NCBI GenBank assembly: GCA_040752275.1
Contig: JBFMFH010000087.1
Coordinates: 1-64,000, forward strand
Length of the DNA stretch: 64,000 nt
Reading direction: 5' to 3'
Origin: JBFMFH01 sp040752275
Lineage (GTDB): Bacteria; Acidobacteriota; Vicinamibacteria; Vicinamibacterales; JAKQTR01
Each line of letters begins with the position of its first letter. Position 1 is the first letter of the stretch. The notes under the pieces are model-generated. The model saw nothing but the letters and a program-made list of their open reading frames with translations. It was not told the DNA's origin and did not search any database. Position numbers and translations under genes: made by a program. Of this stretch, positions 48,837-57,000 are shown in pieces.

Positions 48837-50288
48837 CTACGTCCCATCTGTCTGGTGCCCGGAAGGATCGGCCTCCCCGTCAGCCGGCCGGGCCAGTTCG
48901 CGTTCGTTCACGGTGCAGTGGAGCTCACCGCGGCGCAGGGTGATGACCAGGAGCGCGCCAACGTCCACCTCGGCGGCATCCCGGAGCAGGCGGCAGCGGT
49001 CGCCGGTCCAGCAGAGCGCGTAGCCGCGCCCGAGCACCGCGAGCGGGCTCAGCGCCCCGAGCTGAGCGACGATCTGGCCGAGGTGACCGCGCTGCGACCG
49101 GACACGCGCGGCGATTCCCGCGGCGAGGGAGACGTCGGCGCGCGCCAGCCGTGTGCGGATGCTTCCCAGCCGATGTCGCAGGTCCACGGCGTCGAGCGCA
49201 ATGCGTGCGGCCTGGTAGCGGCGCAGCCGCTGTGCGATCCGATCCCGCGCGGCCCGATCGAGTGCGGCGGCGGCTTCGGCCAGGTGCCGGCCACGCAAGG
49301 CCAGCCGACCCCTGAAGCCGGCGAAGGCCGGCCGCGCCTCCAGATGCTGGAGCCGGGACCGCGAACGCAAGAGTCCCCGGGACACGGCCGCACTCAGCCG
49401 GCCGGCCAGGCGGTCGATCCGCGCGACGAACTCCTCCCGTGCCGCGACGACCATCATGGCGCCGGCCGACGGGGTCGGCGCACGCAGATCCGCAACCAGG
49501 TCCGCGAGCGTCCAGTCGGTCTCGTGTCCGATGGCCGAAATGACCGGCACCGGGCACGCGGCAATCGCCCGCGCGACCGCTTCCTCGTTGAAGGCCCACA
49601 GATCCTCGATCGAACCGCCGCCGCGACCGACGATGACCGCATCGACGCCGTCGACGCGGCCGACCCGCTCGATCGCCCTGGCAATCTGGCCAGCCGCGCC
49701 CTCGCCCTGCACTTGTGCCGGGGCAATGACCACGTGCGCGGAAGGGTATCGTCTGACCAGCACGCGCAGAATGTCGCGCAGGGCCGCCCCGTCGAGCGAC
49801 GTCACGACGCCGATCCGGCGGGGCAGGGTCGGCAGCGGTCGCTTCCGCTCCGGCGCCAGCAGGCCTTCCGCGGCGAGCCGGCGCTTGAGTTGGTCGAGTG
49901 CCAGTTGCAGCGCGCCGAGCCCCTTCGGCTCGAGGGTCTCGCAGACGAGCTGGTACTCTCCCTTGACTTCGTAGACGCCCAACCGACCCCGAGCGATGAC
50001 CTGCAGTCCGTCCTCGGGCCGAAACCGGAGTTGTCGTGCGGTCGACCGCCACACGACCGCGCGGATCTGCGCCGCCGCGTCCTTGAGCGTGAAGTACACG
50101 TGGCCGGTGTTCCAGACGCGGCAGTTCGAGATCTCCCCCTCCACCCACACATCGGCCCAGGTGGCTTCGACGAGTTCCCGGATTTCGGCGCTGAGTTCCG
50201 AGACCGTGTAGATGCGCCGCAGCCCCTCGCGGGGGCTCGCCGGCTCGGGTGCGTCCTCGTCGAACGGGAGATCGAACAGGTCGCTCAT
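48837..50288 (-). CDS. xseA: Exodeoxyribonuclease VII large subunit
   Basis: 483 residues. OB domain (YTVSELSAEIRELVEATWADVWVEGEISNCRVWNTGHVYFTLKD), then catalytic domain (GVVTSLDGAALRDIL, VDAVIVGRGGGSIEDLWAFNEEAVARAI, PVISAIGHETDWTLADLVADLRAPTPSAGA) and a long helical region. Degrades single-stranded DNA with XseB. Follows ymdB with a 1-bp gap. Confidence 0.97.
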   Translation of the reverse strand: MSDLFDLPFDEDAPEPASPREGLRRIYTVSELSAEIRELVEATWADVWVEGEISNCRVWNTGHVYFTLKDAAAQIRAVVWRSTARQLRFRPEDGLQVIARGRLGVYEVKGEYQLVCETLEPKGLGALQLALDQLKRRLAAEGLLAPERKRPLPTLPRRIGVVTSLDGAALRDILRVLVRRYPSAHVVIAPAQVQGEGAAGQIARAIERVGRVDGVDAVIVGRGGGSIEDLWAFNEEAVARAIAACPVPVISAIGHETDWTLADLVADLRAPTPSAGAMMVVAAREEFVARIDRLAGRLSAAVSRGLLRSRSRLQHLEARPAFAGFRGRLALRGRHLAEAAAALDRAARDRIAQRLRRYQAARIALDAVDLRHRLGSIRTRLARADVSLAAGIAARVRSQRGHLGQIVAQLGALSPLAVLGRGYALCWTGDRCRLLRDAAEVDVGALLVITLRRGELHCTVNERELARPADGEADPSGHQTDGT

Positions 50289-50289
50289 C

Positions 50290-51123
50290 TCAGCGCTCGC
50301 CGTCCGTGTCGTCGAGGCTCTCGCGGGCTCGCGCCACGTCAGCCGTCGACCAGTCGATGCGCTCGATGGCCGACGCGCGGCCGGAGCCCTCGTCTGCAGC
50401 GATCAACACGGCCTGGAAGCGGGGGTTCTCTTCGGCAGGCTCGAGCTTGGACGGCAACCCGGTCAGGAACCTGCGGAGCGCGCCCTCCCGCCTCATGCCG
50501 ATGACCGAGTCGTGGGGTCCCGTCATGCCGACGTCGGTGATGTAGGCGGTGCCGCCGGGGAACAGCCGGGCGTCCGACGTCTGGACGTGCGTGTGCGTGC
50601 CCACGACGGCCGTGACCCTGCCGTCGAGGTGCCATCCCATCGCGAGCTTCTCGGACGTCGCCTCGGCGTGGAAATCCACGACGATCGTGCGGCATTCGCG
50701 CCGGAGCCGCTCGATGGCTGCGTCGACAGCCGCAAAGGGGTCGTCGAGCGGAGGCATGAATACGCGCCCCATGGCGTTGATGATGCCTGCGGGCTGGCCC
50801 GTCGCCAGGCGCGCGACGTAGACGCCGTGCCCCGGTGCGGCGTCCTTCATGTTCAGCGGACGCAGCAGCCTCGGCTCGGCGCCGATGTAGGCGAGGGCCT
50901 CACGCTTGTCCCAGACGTGGTTGCCGCTCGTCATGACGTCGACGCCATACGAGAGGAGTGCGTCGCCGGTCTCGCGGGTGATGCCGGCTCCGGCGGCGGC
51001 GTTCTCGACGTTGGCGACAACAAGGTCCGGGGCGATCGATCGGTCGATCACCCGCAGGGCCCGTCGCGCCATGTCGCGCCCGGTGCGTCCAAAGACATCG
51101 CCGACGAAGAGGATGCGTATCAC
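50290..51123 (-). CDS. YmdB-type metallophosphoesterase (2',3'-cyclic nucleotide phosphodiesterase)
   Basis: 277 residues. Two-metal site motifs MIRILFVGDVFGRTGRD, NVENAAAGAGIT, TSGNHVWDKREAL, DFHAEATSEKLAMGW and VGTHTHVQTSDARLFPGGTAYITDVGMTGPHDSVIG are those of YmdB. The B. subtilis protein hydrolyses 2',3'-cAMP and affects biofilm programmes. In many bacteria it neighbours rny, but here it sits about 16 kb away with xseA. GTG 51123 overlaps the hsp20 stop. Confidence 0.93.
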   Translation of the reverse strand: MIRILFVGDVFGRTGRDMARRALRVIDRSIAPDLVVANVENAAAGAGITRETGDALLSYGVDVMTSGNHVWDKREALAYIGAEPRLLRPLNMKDAAPGHGVYVARLATGQPAGIINAMGRVFMPPLDDPFAAVDAAIERLRRECRTIVVDFHAEATSEKLAMGWHLDGRVTAVVGTHTHVQTSDARLFPGGTAYITDVGMTGPHDSVIGMRREGALRRFLTGLPSKLEPAEENPRFQAVLIAADEGSGRASAIERIDWSTADVARARESLDDTDGER

Positions 51124-51590
51124 TGGCGGCGGATAGGCACGACGACGTCGCGGCCGCGCCGCTCCTCGATCCGTGGAATGCGCACCCGCAGCTCGCCGTT
51201 GGAGATGATGGCGGTCGCCTCGGCGACCATGAATGCGCCGGTCAGGCGGATGGCTCGGGCGAAGCGCCCGAAATCGCGTTCGACCTGGTGAAAGCTCGCC
51301 CGGGACCGCTCCTCGGGGAGCGGAGGCCGCTTGCCGCCTGCGACGATGACGACGTTGCCGCTGATGAGAACGCGGAGGTCGTCCGGGGCCGTGCCAGGCA
51401 GGTCAACAGCGATCTCGACGGCGCCGTCCGTCTCGAACGCATCGAGCGCCGGGGTGAAGATGCCCGGAGGCAGACGCCGGTCCGATGGCCGGACGCGATC
51501 GAGGTCCTCGAAGATGCGACCGACCACCTCCGTCAAGTCGCCGACATCCACGACCGGCAACTGGGCGTCCCGCTGTCCCATGGGCCTCAT
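51120..51590 (-). CDS. Hsp20/alpha-crystallin small heat-shock protein (first copy)
   Basis: 156 residues. Alpha-crystallin domain at about 52-150 (FTPALDAFETDGAVEIAVDLPGTAPDDLRVLISGNVVIVAGGKRP, FGRFARAIRLTGAF, ISNGELRVRIPRIEER), with the C-terminal I-x-I-like anchor VVVPI. ATG 51590 overlaps the stop of the M20 gene (ATGA) and its own stop overlaps ymdB. It is thus embedded in a housekeeping operon rather than under a visible heat-shock promoter, unlike the second copy at 58640. Confidence 0.9.
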   Translation of the reverse strand: MRPMGQRDAQLPVVDVGDLTEVVGRIFEDLDRVRPSDRRLPPGIFTPALDAFETDGAVEIAVDLPGTAPDDLRVLISGNVVIVAGGKRPPLPEERSRASFHQVERDFGRFARAIRLTGAFMVAEATAIISNGELRVRIPRIEERRGRDVVVPIRRQ

Positions 51591-52939
51591 GATCGCATAG
51601 GAGTTTCGTCCATCGCCAGCAGTGTGTTGACCAGGACAGCAGCCCCCCGGGCACAATCGTCCCAGCTCGTCGATTCGCGCGGCGAGTGGCTGACGCCGTC
51701 GATACTGGGAACGAAGATCATGCCCATCGGGCCCAGGCGCGCCATCATCTGGGCGTCGTGACCGGCGCCGCTCGGCATCCGCTGATGCGGTAGTCCCAGA
51801 CGGGCCGCCGCCGCCGCGACCGCGTCCTGGATTCGAGGGTCGGTCATCGCCGCCGGGTGGTGGCTGGTCCGTTCCATGGCAATGGTGGTACCCGTGTCTC
51901 GTGCGATCGACTCGGCCCGTTCGCGGATCCGCACGGCGAGCGTCGAGATCTTCCCGGCCGACAGATCGCGCAGTTCGATGGTGTGGGTGACGGTGCCAGG
52001 GACGACATTCGGCACGTTTGGCGCGACCGTCAGCTGTCCCACGGTCCCTACGTGGCGGCCGGGCTCGGATCGCACCACGTCGTGCACGGCGATGACGAGC
52101 ATTGACGCGGCCCTGAGCGCGTCACGGCGGACCCCCATGGGCGTCGTGCCGGCGTGGTTCGGTTCGCCGGTGACGATCACCGCATACCGGTCGATGGCGA
52201 CGATGCCCTCGACGACGCCGATGGGAATGCCGGCGGCGTGCAGGACGCCACCCTGCTCGATGTGCAGTTCGAGGTAGCAGTGGAAGGACCCCGGTGTTCG
52301 ACGGGCGTCCGCGATGCGATCGGGATTGCCACCGATGCGCCGGATGGCATCGCGCTTCCGCGTTCCCTGCCAGACAAAGTCGAGCTCGCCGGGCCCGAGT
52401 TCGCCGGCGGCCGCCCGGCTGCCGCAGAGCCCGTTGCCGAAGGCATACCCCTCTTCGTTGGCCCAGACCACGACCTCGAGCGGGTGCAGCGTCACGATGT
52501 TCCGCGCTGCCAGGACGCGCACCGCCTCAATGGCGGCGAGCGACCCGAGATCCCCGTCGAAGTTGCCGCCGTTGGGCACCGAATCGATGTGCGAGCCGAA
52601 CAGGATGGGGAGGCGCTCTGGGTCGCGGCCCTTCCGGCGTCCGATGATGTTGCCGGCCGGGTCGACGCGAGTGTCGAGGCCGGCCGCGCGCATGAGGTCC
52701 ATCACGAAGGCCCGGCCCGCGACGTCCGCCTCGGAGTAGGCGACGCGGGAAACGCCGTCGGCGAAGGTCCCGCCTGCTGTGCGGCCGAAGATGCTCAAGT
52801 TCTCGAGATCGCGCCGGAGGCGGACGGCGTCGACGTCGAGGACCGGCCGGCCGGCCCGGCCAATCAGCAGGGACGGAGCACCCGCCCACACCAGCGAGGC
52901 GGCGGCGGACTGGATGAAAGTCCGGCGGTGGATGCGCAT
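51587..52939 (-). CDS. Tat-exported M20-family amidohydrolase (allantoate/N-carbamoyl-amino-acid hydrolase type)
   Basis: 450 residues. Twin-arginine signal RIHRRTFIQSAAASLVWAG at the N-terminus. M20/hydantoinase-carbamoylase family motifs: GSHIDSVPNGGNFDGDLG (metal His/Asp), VVVWANEEGYAFGNGLCGSRA (catalytic Glu pair), ELHIEQGGVL, GEPNHAGTTPMGVRRDAL, and SGAGHDAQMMARLGPMGMIFVPSIDGVSHSPRES (final His). Such enzymes cleave ureido or carbamoyl amides in N-compound salvage. Periplasmic export by Tat suggests scavenging. First gene of the run down to tlyA. Confidence 0.92.
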   Translation of the reverse strand: MRIHRRTFIQSAAASLVWAGAPSLLIGRAGRPVLDVDAVRLRRDLENLSIFGRTAGGTFADGVSRVAYSEADVAGRAFVMDLMRAAGLDTRVDPAGNIIGRRKGRDPERLPILFGSHIDSVPNGGNFDGDLGSLAAIEAVRVLAARNIVTLHPLEVVVWANEEGYAFGNGLCGSRAAAGELGPGELDFVWQGTRKRDAIRRIGGNPDRIADARRTPGSFHCYLELHIEQGGVLHAAGIPIGVVEGIVAIDRYAVIVTGEPNHAGTTPMGVRRDALRAASMLVIAVHDVVRSEPGRHVGTVGQLTVAPNVPNVVPGTVTHTIELRDLSAGKISTLAVRIRERAESIARDTGTTIAMERTSHHPAAMTDPRIQDAVAAAAARLGLPHQRMPSGAGHDAQMMARLGPMGMIFVPSIDGVSHSPRESTSWDDCARGAAVLVNTLLAMDETPMRS

Positions 52940-53017
52940 GCCGGCATTATAGGCGCCAGGACCACCGATCGGCCGCCGCATGACCACCTATCGACGGGGA
53001 CTGGACAGATCGATGGC

Positions 53018-53052
53018 CGGTCCCCGGGTCCTGGTCCTCGGGCCCCGGTCTA
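53018..53052 (+). repeat. Heptamer tandem array G (CGGTCCC-like)
   Basis: Five units CGGTCCC, CGGGTCC, TGGTCCT, CGGGCCC, CGGTCTA; the last overlaps the leuD stop codon (53050-53052). On the other strand the unit is GGGACCG-like, the same as the array after groEL. Confidence 0.65.
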
Positions 53053-53547
53053 TCCCCGCTGTTCCTCCAACAGTCGCGCCCGGGTATACGCAATCAGACC
53101 ACCTGCGTCGATGATGGCCTGCCGCGCCGGCGGCAGCGGCTCGATGGGGTGGGTCGTGCCTCTCGTGACGTTCGTCACGGCCTCAGGCGTGAGGTCGATC
53201 TCGTCACCGACCTCCGCCGTGATGGTCGGGCAGATGATCGTCCTCAGCCCGAGGTTGATCGAGTTCTGAAGGAAGATGCGCGCGAAACCGCGGGCGATGA
53301 CGATGAGCCCGTGGCCGTTCAGCGTCGACGCCGCCTGCTCTCGAGACGACCCGCACCCGAAGTTCTGACCGCCGACGATGATGCTGTCGCGGGGCACCTC
53401 GCCCCTCTGCAGGGCCGCGTTGAAGGCCTTGTCGTCGGCGAAACAGAACTGGGGTGTCTCGCCGGGCAGGACCGTGGCCATGAAGCGACCCGGATAGATC
53501 GTGTCAGTCGACACATCGTCGCCGATCGTGTAGACCACCTTCGCCAT
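53050..53547 (-). CDS. leuD: LeuD-type hydratase small subunit (3-isopropylmalate dehydratase family)
   Basis: 165 residues, the short archaeal/HACN-like LeuD form. Swivel domain with GDDVSTDTIYPGRFM, IVGGQNFGCGSSREQAASTL (substrate-specificity loop) and ARGFARIFLQNSINLGL. Partner of the LeuC-type subunit encoded 5 bp upstream. The operon lacks leuA and leuB in standard order and carries CoA-transferase and lyase genes. The substrate may therefore not be isopropylmalate; dimethylmaleate- or citraconate/citramalate-type hydration is possible. Confidence 0.88.
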   Translation of the reverse strand: MAKVVYTIGDDVSTDTIYPGRFMATVLPGETPQFCFADDKAFNAALQRGEVPRDSIIVGGQNFGCGSSREQAASTLNGHGLIVIARGFARIFLQNSINLGLRTIICPTITAEVGDEIDLTPEAVTNVTRGTTHPIEPLPPARQAIIDAGGLIAYTRARLLEEQRG

Positions 53548-53552
53548 GACCG

Positions 53553-54842
53553 TCAGCCCTCCTGTCTCGGATCGGTGATGACACCCGTGATGGCGCTGGC
53601 GGCCGCGACTGCGGGGGAACACAGGAACACCTGGCCCGTGGGATTGCCCATCCGCCCCTTGAAGTTGCGGTTCGTCGTCGAGAGCGCCGTCTCGTGGTCT
53701 CCGAGCGCGCCCTCGTGGACGCCGAGGCAGCAGCCGCACCCCGGATTCATGATGACGGCGCCGGCCGCGATCAGATCGGCCAGGTATCCGCGTCTCATGG
53801 CGTCCTGGTAGATCCGCCAGGAGGCTGGGAAGACGAGCATGCGGACGCCCTTGGCGAGCTTGCGGCCGCGCAGCCGCTCCGCCGCGATCGCGAGATCGTC
53901 GAGGCGGCCGTTCGTGCACGACCCGATCACGATCTGGTGCACACGGGTCCCGGCGACCTCGCCGACGCCCCTTACGTTGTCGACCGTGTGCGGGCACGCG
54001 ATCTGAGGGCCCAGCGACGAGACGTCGACGTCGATGACGCGGTCGTAGGCGGCGTCCGGGTCGGACCGGACGAGATCGAGAGAATCGGTCACGCCCGCCT
54101 CCTCGCGCAGGTAGCGCACGGTCTCGTCGTCGGCGGGGACGATGCCCGAGGTGGCGCCGGCTTCGACCGACATGTTGGCGAGCGTGAGCCGCCCCGACAT
54201 CGACATGGTCCGGATCGCGCTACCGTGGAATTCGATCACTTTGAAGTTCGCGCCCTCGGCCGTCAGCAAGCCGACCAGGTGCAGGATGAGGTCCTTTGGC
54301 GTGATGGCGTCGCCGAAACGCCCGCGCACGTCGACCCTGATCGAGCCTGGCACCTGGACGTTGACGGCGCGCCCGAGCGCCCAGACCGACGCCATCTCCG
54401 TCGCACCCACGCCGAAGGCGAACGCCCCGACAGCGCCGTGGCTCGTCGTGTGGCTGTCGGCGCCGACAATCACGAAGCCGGGGCGGTCGTAGCCGGCCTC
54501 GGCCAGCACCTGATGGCAGATCCCGCCCTCGTCGCCGCGGACGTCGTGGAACTTGGCGATGCCCTGCTCGTAGGCGAACTCGCGAACACGCTTCTGGTTC
54601 GTGGCCGTCTTGGCCGTTTCAGCGGGGACGCGGTGGTCGAAGATGACCGCGATCCTGGATGGGTCCCACACCTTCGGATCAAGTCCGGTCCCCCGGTAGA
54701 TCTCGAGGAACTGGTTGATGACAAGGGCCGTGTTCTCGTGCGACATGGCCAGATCGACGGCCGGCTCGACGACCTCCCCCACCTCGACCGATGCCCGCCC
54801 GGAGGCGCGGGCGAGGATCTTCTGTACGACCGTCATGGCCAT
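53553..54842 (-). CDS. leuC: LeuC-type hydratase large subunit (aconitase superfamily)
   Basis: 429 residues with the 4Fe-4S ligands in IGSCTNGR (C309) and NPGCGCCLG (C369, C372), plus GADSHTTSHGAVGAFAFGVGATEMA. The length fits the archaeal/HACN-type isopropylmalate dehydratase. ATG 54842 or ATG 54836. It dehydrates/hydrates a hydroxy-acid with LeuD. Genomic context (CaiB, HMG-CoA-lyase-like, decarboxylating dehydrogenase) suggests a catabolic or unusual carboxylic-acid route rather than leucine synthesis. Confidence 0.88.
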   Translation of the reverse strand: MAMTVVQKILARASGRASVEVGEVVEPAVDLAMSHENTALVINQFLEIYRGTGLDPKVWDPSRIAVIFDHRVPAETAKTATNQKRVREFAYEQGIAKFHDVRGDEGGICHQVLAEAGYDRPGFVIVGADSHTTSHGAVGAFAFGVGATEMASVWALGRAVNVQVPGSIRVDVRGRFGDAITPKDLILHLVGLLTAEGANFKVIEFHGSAIRTMSMSGRLTLANMSVEAGATSGIVPADDETVRYLREEAGVTDSLDLVRSDPDAAYDRVIDVDVSSLGPQIACPHTVDNVRGVGEVAGTRVHQIVIGSCTNGRLDDLAIAAERLRGRKLAKGVRMLVFPASWRIYQDAMRRGYLADLIAAGAVIMNPGCGCCLGVHEGALGDHETALSTTNRNFKGRMGNPTGQVFLCSPAVAAASAITGVITDPRQEG

Positions 54843-54845
54843 GGA

Positions 54846-56039
54846 TCAGACGACTCCCTTCTGCCTGAGGGCCGTCACCTGAGCCTCGGTGTAGCCGAGG
54901 CGGCCCAGGATCTCGGCGGTGTGCGCGGAGAGCCGAGGTGGCGGTGCGCCGATTGCGCCCGGCGTCTTCTCGAACTTGGCGGTCAACGAGAACAGCTTCA
55001 ACGGCCCGAGATCCGGTTCGGTGACTTCCTGGATCGTGCCGCGATGCCGGATCTGGGCCGACGTCAGGGCCGAGCGGAGGTCCGCGATCTCGCCGGACGG
55101 GACGCCCCTCTCGTTGAGCGCGTCCACCCAGTGGGCCGTGGGCTTCTCGCGGAGCTTCGCCTCGAGGAGGGGTGTCAGCATCTTGCGGTTGGTCTTGCGA
55201 ACGTCCCGTCCTGCGAAGCGCTCGTCGCCCTTCAGCTCGGGTACGCCGAGCACGTCACAGACGGCTTCCCATTGCTCCTGCTGGTTGGCGGCGACGTTGA
55301 TGTACCCGTCGGCGGTGACGAAGGTGCCGGAGGGAGCCGCCGTGAAGTTGTCGTTGCCCATCGGGACCGGCGGCTGGCCGCCGATGAGCAGATTGGCCGC
55401 CACCCAGCCCATCAGCGGCATGATCGAGTCCAGCATGGCGATGTCGATGAACTGGCCCTCGCCCGTCCGCTCGCGATGGAAGAGCGCGGCCATGATCGCA
55501 AACGCGGCGTTCAGGCCGCCGACCGTGTCGCAGACCGGGAACCCGCAGCGGAGCGGATGGAGGCGCTCGTCGCCGTTGACGTCCATGACGCCGCTGAGGC
55601 CCTGGATGATCTGATCGTAGGCAGGCTTGAGAGCATCCGGGCCCGTCTGACCGAACCCCGAGATGGCGCAGTAGATCAGCCGCGCGTTCGAGGCGCGCAG
55701 CGCGGCGTACGACAACCCGAGCCTCTCCATGACGCCGGGACGGAAATTCTCGACGATGACGTCGGATTCCGCAGCGAGGGCCCGGAAGATCGTCCGGGCC
55801 TCCTCGTGCTTCAGATTGAGCGTCAACGACCTCTTGTTGGCGTTCTGGGCGAGAAAGCTCGTGCCCATCAGCTCCTGGTTGAGCCTCGGGACGTTGCCGA
55901 GCTTGCGGGCCAGATCGCCGCCCTGCGGATGCTCGATCTTGATCACGTCCGCGCCCGCAAGGGCCAGATGCACGGTCGCGAACGGCCCCGCCAGGACGTT
56001 GGTGAGATCAAGGACTCGGATGCCGTCGAGCAGCTTCAC
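54846..56039 (-). CDS. CaiB/BaiF family (class III) CoA-transferase
   Basis: 397 residues, full length. N-terminal LLDGIRVLDLTNVLAGPFATVHLALAGADVIKIEHPQGGD is the family start. ENFRPGVMERLGLSYAALRASNARLIYCAISGFGQTGP follows, then the catalytic aspartate in GFPVCDTVGGLNAAFAI (D171), which forms the acyl-enzyme. It moves CoA between carboxylic acids. GTG 56039 overlaps the lyase stop (GTGA) and LeuC starts 4 bp after its stop. Donor and acceptor are unknown; an organic diacid whose CoA ester is cut by the adjacent lyase fits. Confidence 0.92.
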   Translation of the reverse strand: MKLLDGIRVLDLTNVLAGPFATVHLALAGADVIKIEHPQGGDLARKLGNVPRLNQELMGTSFLAQNANKRSLTLNLKHEEARTIFRALAAESDVIVENFRPGVMERLGLSYAALRASNARLIYCAISGFGQTGPDALKPAYDQIIQGLSGVMDVNGDERLHPLRCGFPVCDTVGGLNAAFAIMAALFHRERTGEGQFIDIAMLDSIMPLMGWVAANLLIGGQPPVPMGNDNFTAAPSGTFVTADGYINVAANQQEQWEAVCDVLGVPELKGDERFAGRDVRKTNRKMLTPLLEAKLREKPTAHWVDALNERGVPSGEIADLRSALTSAQIRHRGTIQEVTEPDLGPLKLFSLTAKFEKTPGAIGAPPPRLSAHTAEILGRLGYTEAQVTALRQKGVV

Positions 56040-56995
56040 GTCGCAGACCCCCTCTCAGGACTGGTCGCGGCGCGGGCCGGAGCGAAGCGGCCGCCGTGGG
56101 GAATCGGCCCGGTCGCGTGGATGACGCCCGGGAGGGCCCGCCCGAAGAAGGCCTCCGCGTCCTTCACCACCTCGAGCAGCGGATCCAGCGTCACGTCCCG
56201 GCGCAGGTTCACCCGGTGCAACAGGTGAACCAGGTCCTCGGTACAGAGGTTCCCGGCGGCGACAGCCGTGAAGGGGCAGCCCCCGAGGCCGCCGAAGGCC
56301 GACTCGAAACAGGTGACCCCCGCCTCGAGCGCCGCGAAGGCATTGGCGAGGGCCAATCCGTAGGTGTTGTGGAAGTGGCACGTCATCGTCACACCCCGGC
56401 CCATGTCGGCCACGGCACCGAACAGGTCGCGAACCTGGGCCGGGTCGGCGTGACCGGCCGAATCGGCCAGCGACACGGTGGTGAGCCCGGCGTCCAGGAA
56501 GCGGCGCACCAGGTCGAGCACGCGCGACTCGGGGATCGGGCCCTCGAACCCGCACCCGAAGGCCGACTGGACGGAGACCTGAACACCGGCGCCGGCGGAC
56601 AGGGCCTGGCGTCCCATCGCAACAATCCGACCGGCCGCCTCCATGGTGCCCATCCCGGTGTTCTTCTCACTGTGGGTGTTGCTCGCCGACACGCCCATAC
56701 AGAAATAGGACACCCCGCAGTCGGCGCCGCGCTCGAGGCCCTTCTCGTTCAGCACGAGCGCCGACAGGGTGACCTCGGCAGGCACGGACACTCGCGCCAC
56801 CTGCCTGAACAGGTCGTCGGTGTCGGCCATCTGGGGCACGCGCTTCGGGTTGACGAACGAGCCGAGCTGGATCAGATCGACGCCCGTCGTCATTAGACGG
56901 GCCAGCCACGCCAGCTTGCGATCGGTCGGAACCGTGGCCTCCTCGATCTGCAGGCCGTCGCGCAGCCCCACCTCGTGAAGGACCACCGGCTGCAT
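56036..56995 (-). CDS. HMG-CoA lyase-like enzyme (DRE-TIM metallolyase)
   Basis: 319 residues. TIM-barrel lyase with HEVGLRDGLQIEE (catalytic Arg-Asp), GSFVNPKRVPQMAD, SVQSAFGCGFEGPIPE, DSAGHADPAQV, CHFHNTYGLALAN (metal His pair) and the flexible-loop cysteine in GGLGGCPFTAVAAGNLCTEDLVHLL. The cysteine and His pair fit acyl-CoA lyases (HMG-CoA or citramalyl-CoA type) rather than LeuA-type synthases. Works plausibly on the product of the adjacent CoA-transferase. ATG 56995 lies 5 bp after the dehydrogenase stop. Confidence 0.9.
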   Translation of the reverse strand: MQPVVLHEVGLRDGLQIEEATVPTDRKLAWLARLMTTGVDLIQLGSFVNPKRVPQMADTDDLFRQVARVSVPAEVTLSALVLNEKGLERGADCGVSYFCMGVSASNTHSEKNTGMGTMEAAGRIVAMGRQALSAGAGVQVSVQSAFGCGFEGPIPESRVLDLVRRFLDAGLTTVSLADSAGHADPAQVRDLFGAVADMGRGVTMTCHFHNTYGLALANAFAALEAGVTCFESAFGGLGGCPFTAVAAGNLCTEDLVHLLHRVNLRRDVTLDPLLEVVKDAEAFFGRALPGVIHATGPIPHGGRFAPARAATSPERGSAT

Positions 56996-57000
56996 GGTCG

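Noticed and set aside
53694..56228. 844-codon plus-strand frame opposite leuC and the CoA-transferase
   Set aside because: Composition is Arg/Asp/Gly-rich without motifs, and the opposite strand carries two complete enzymes.
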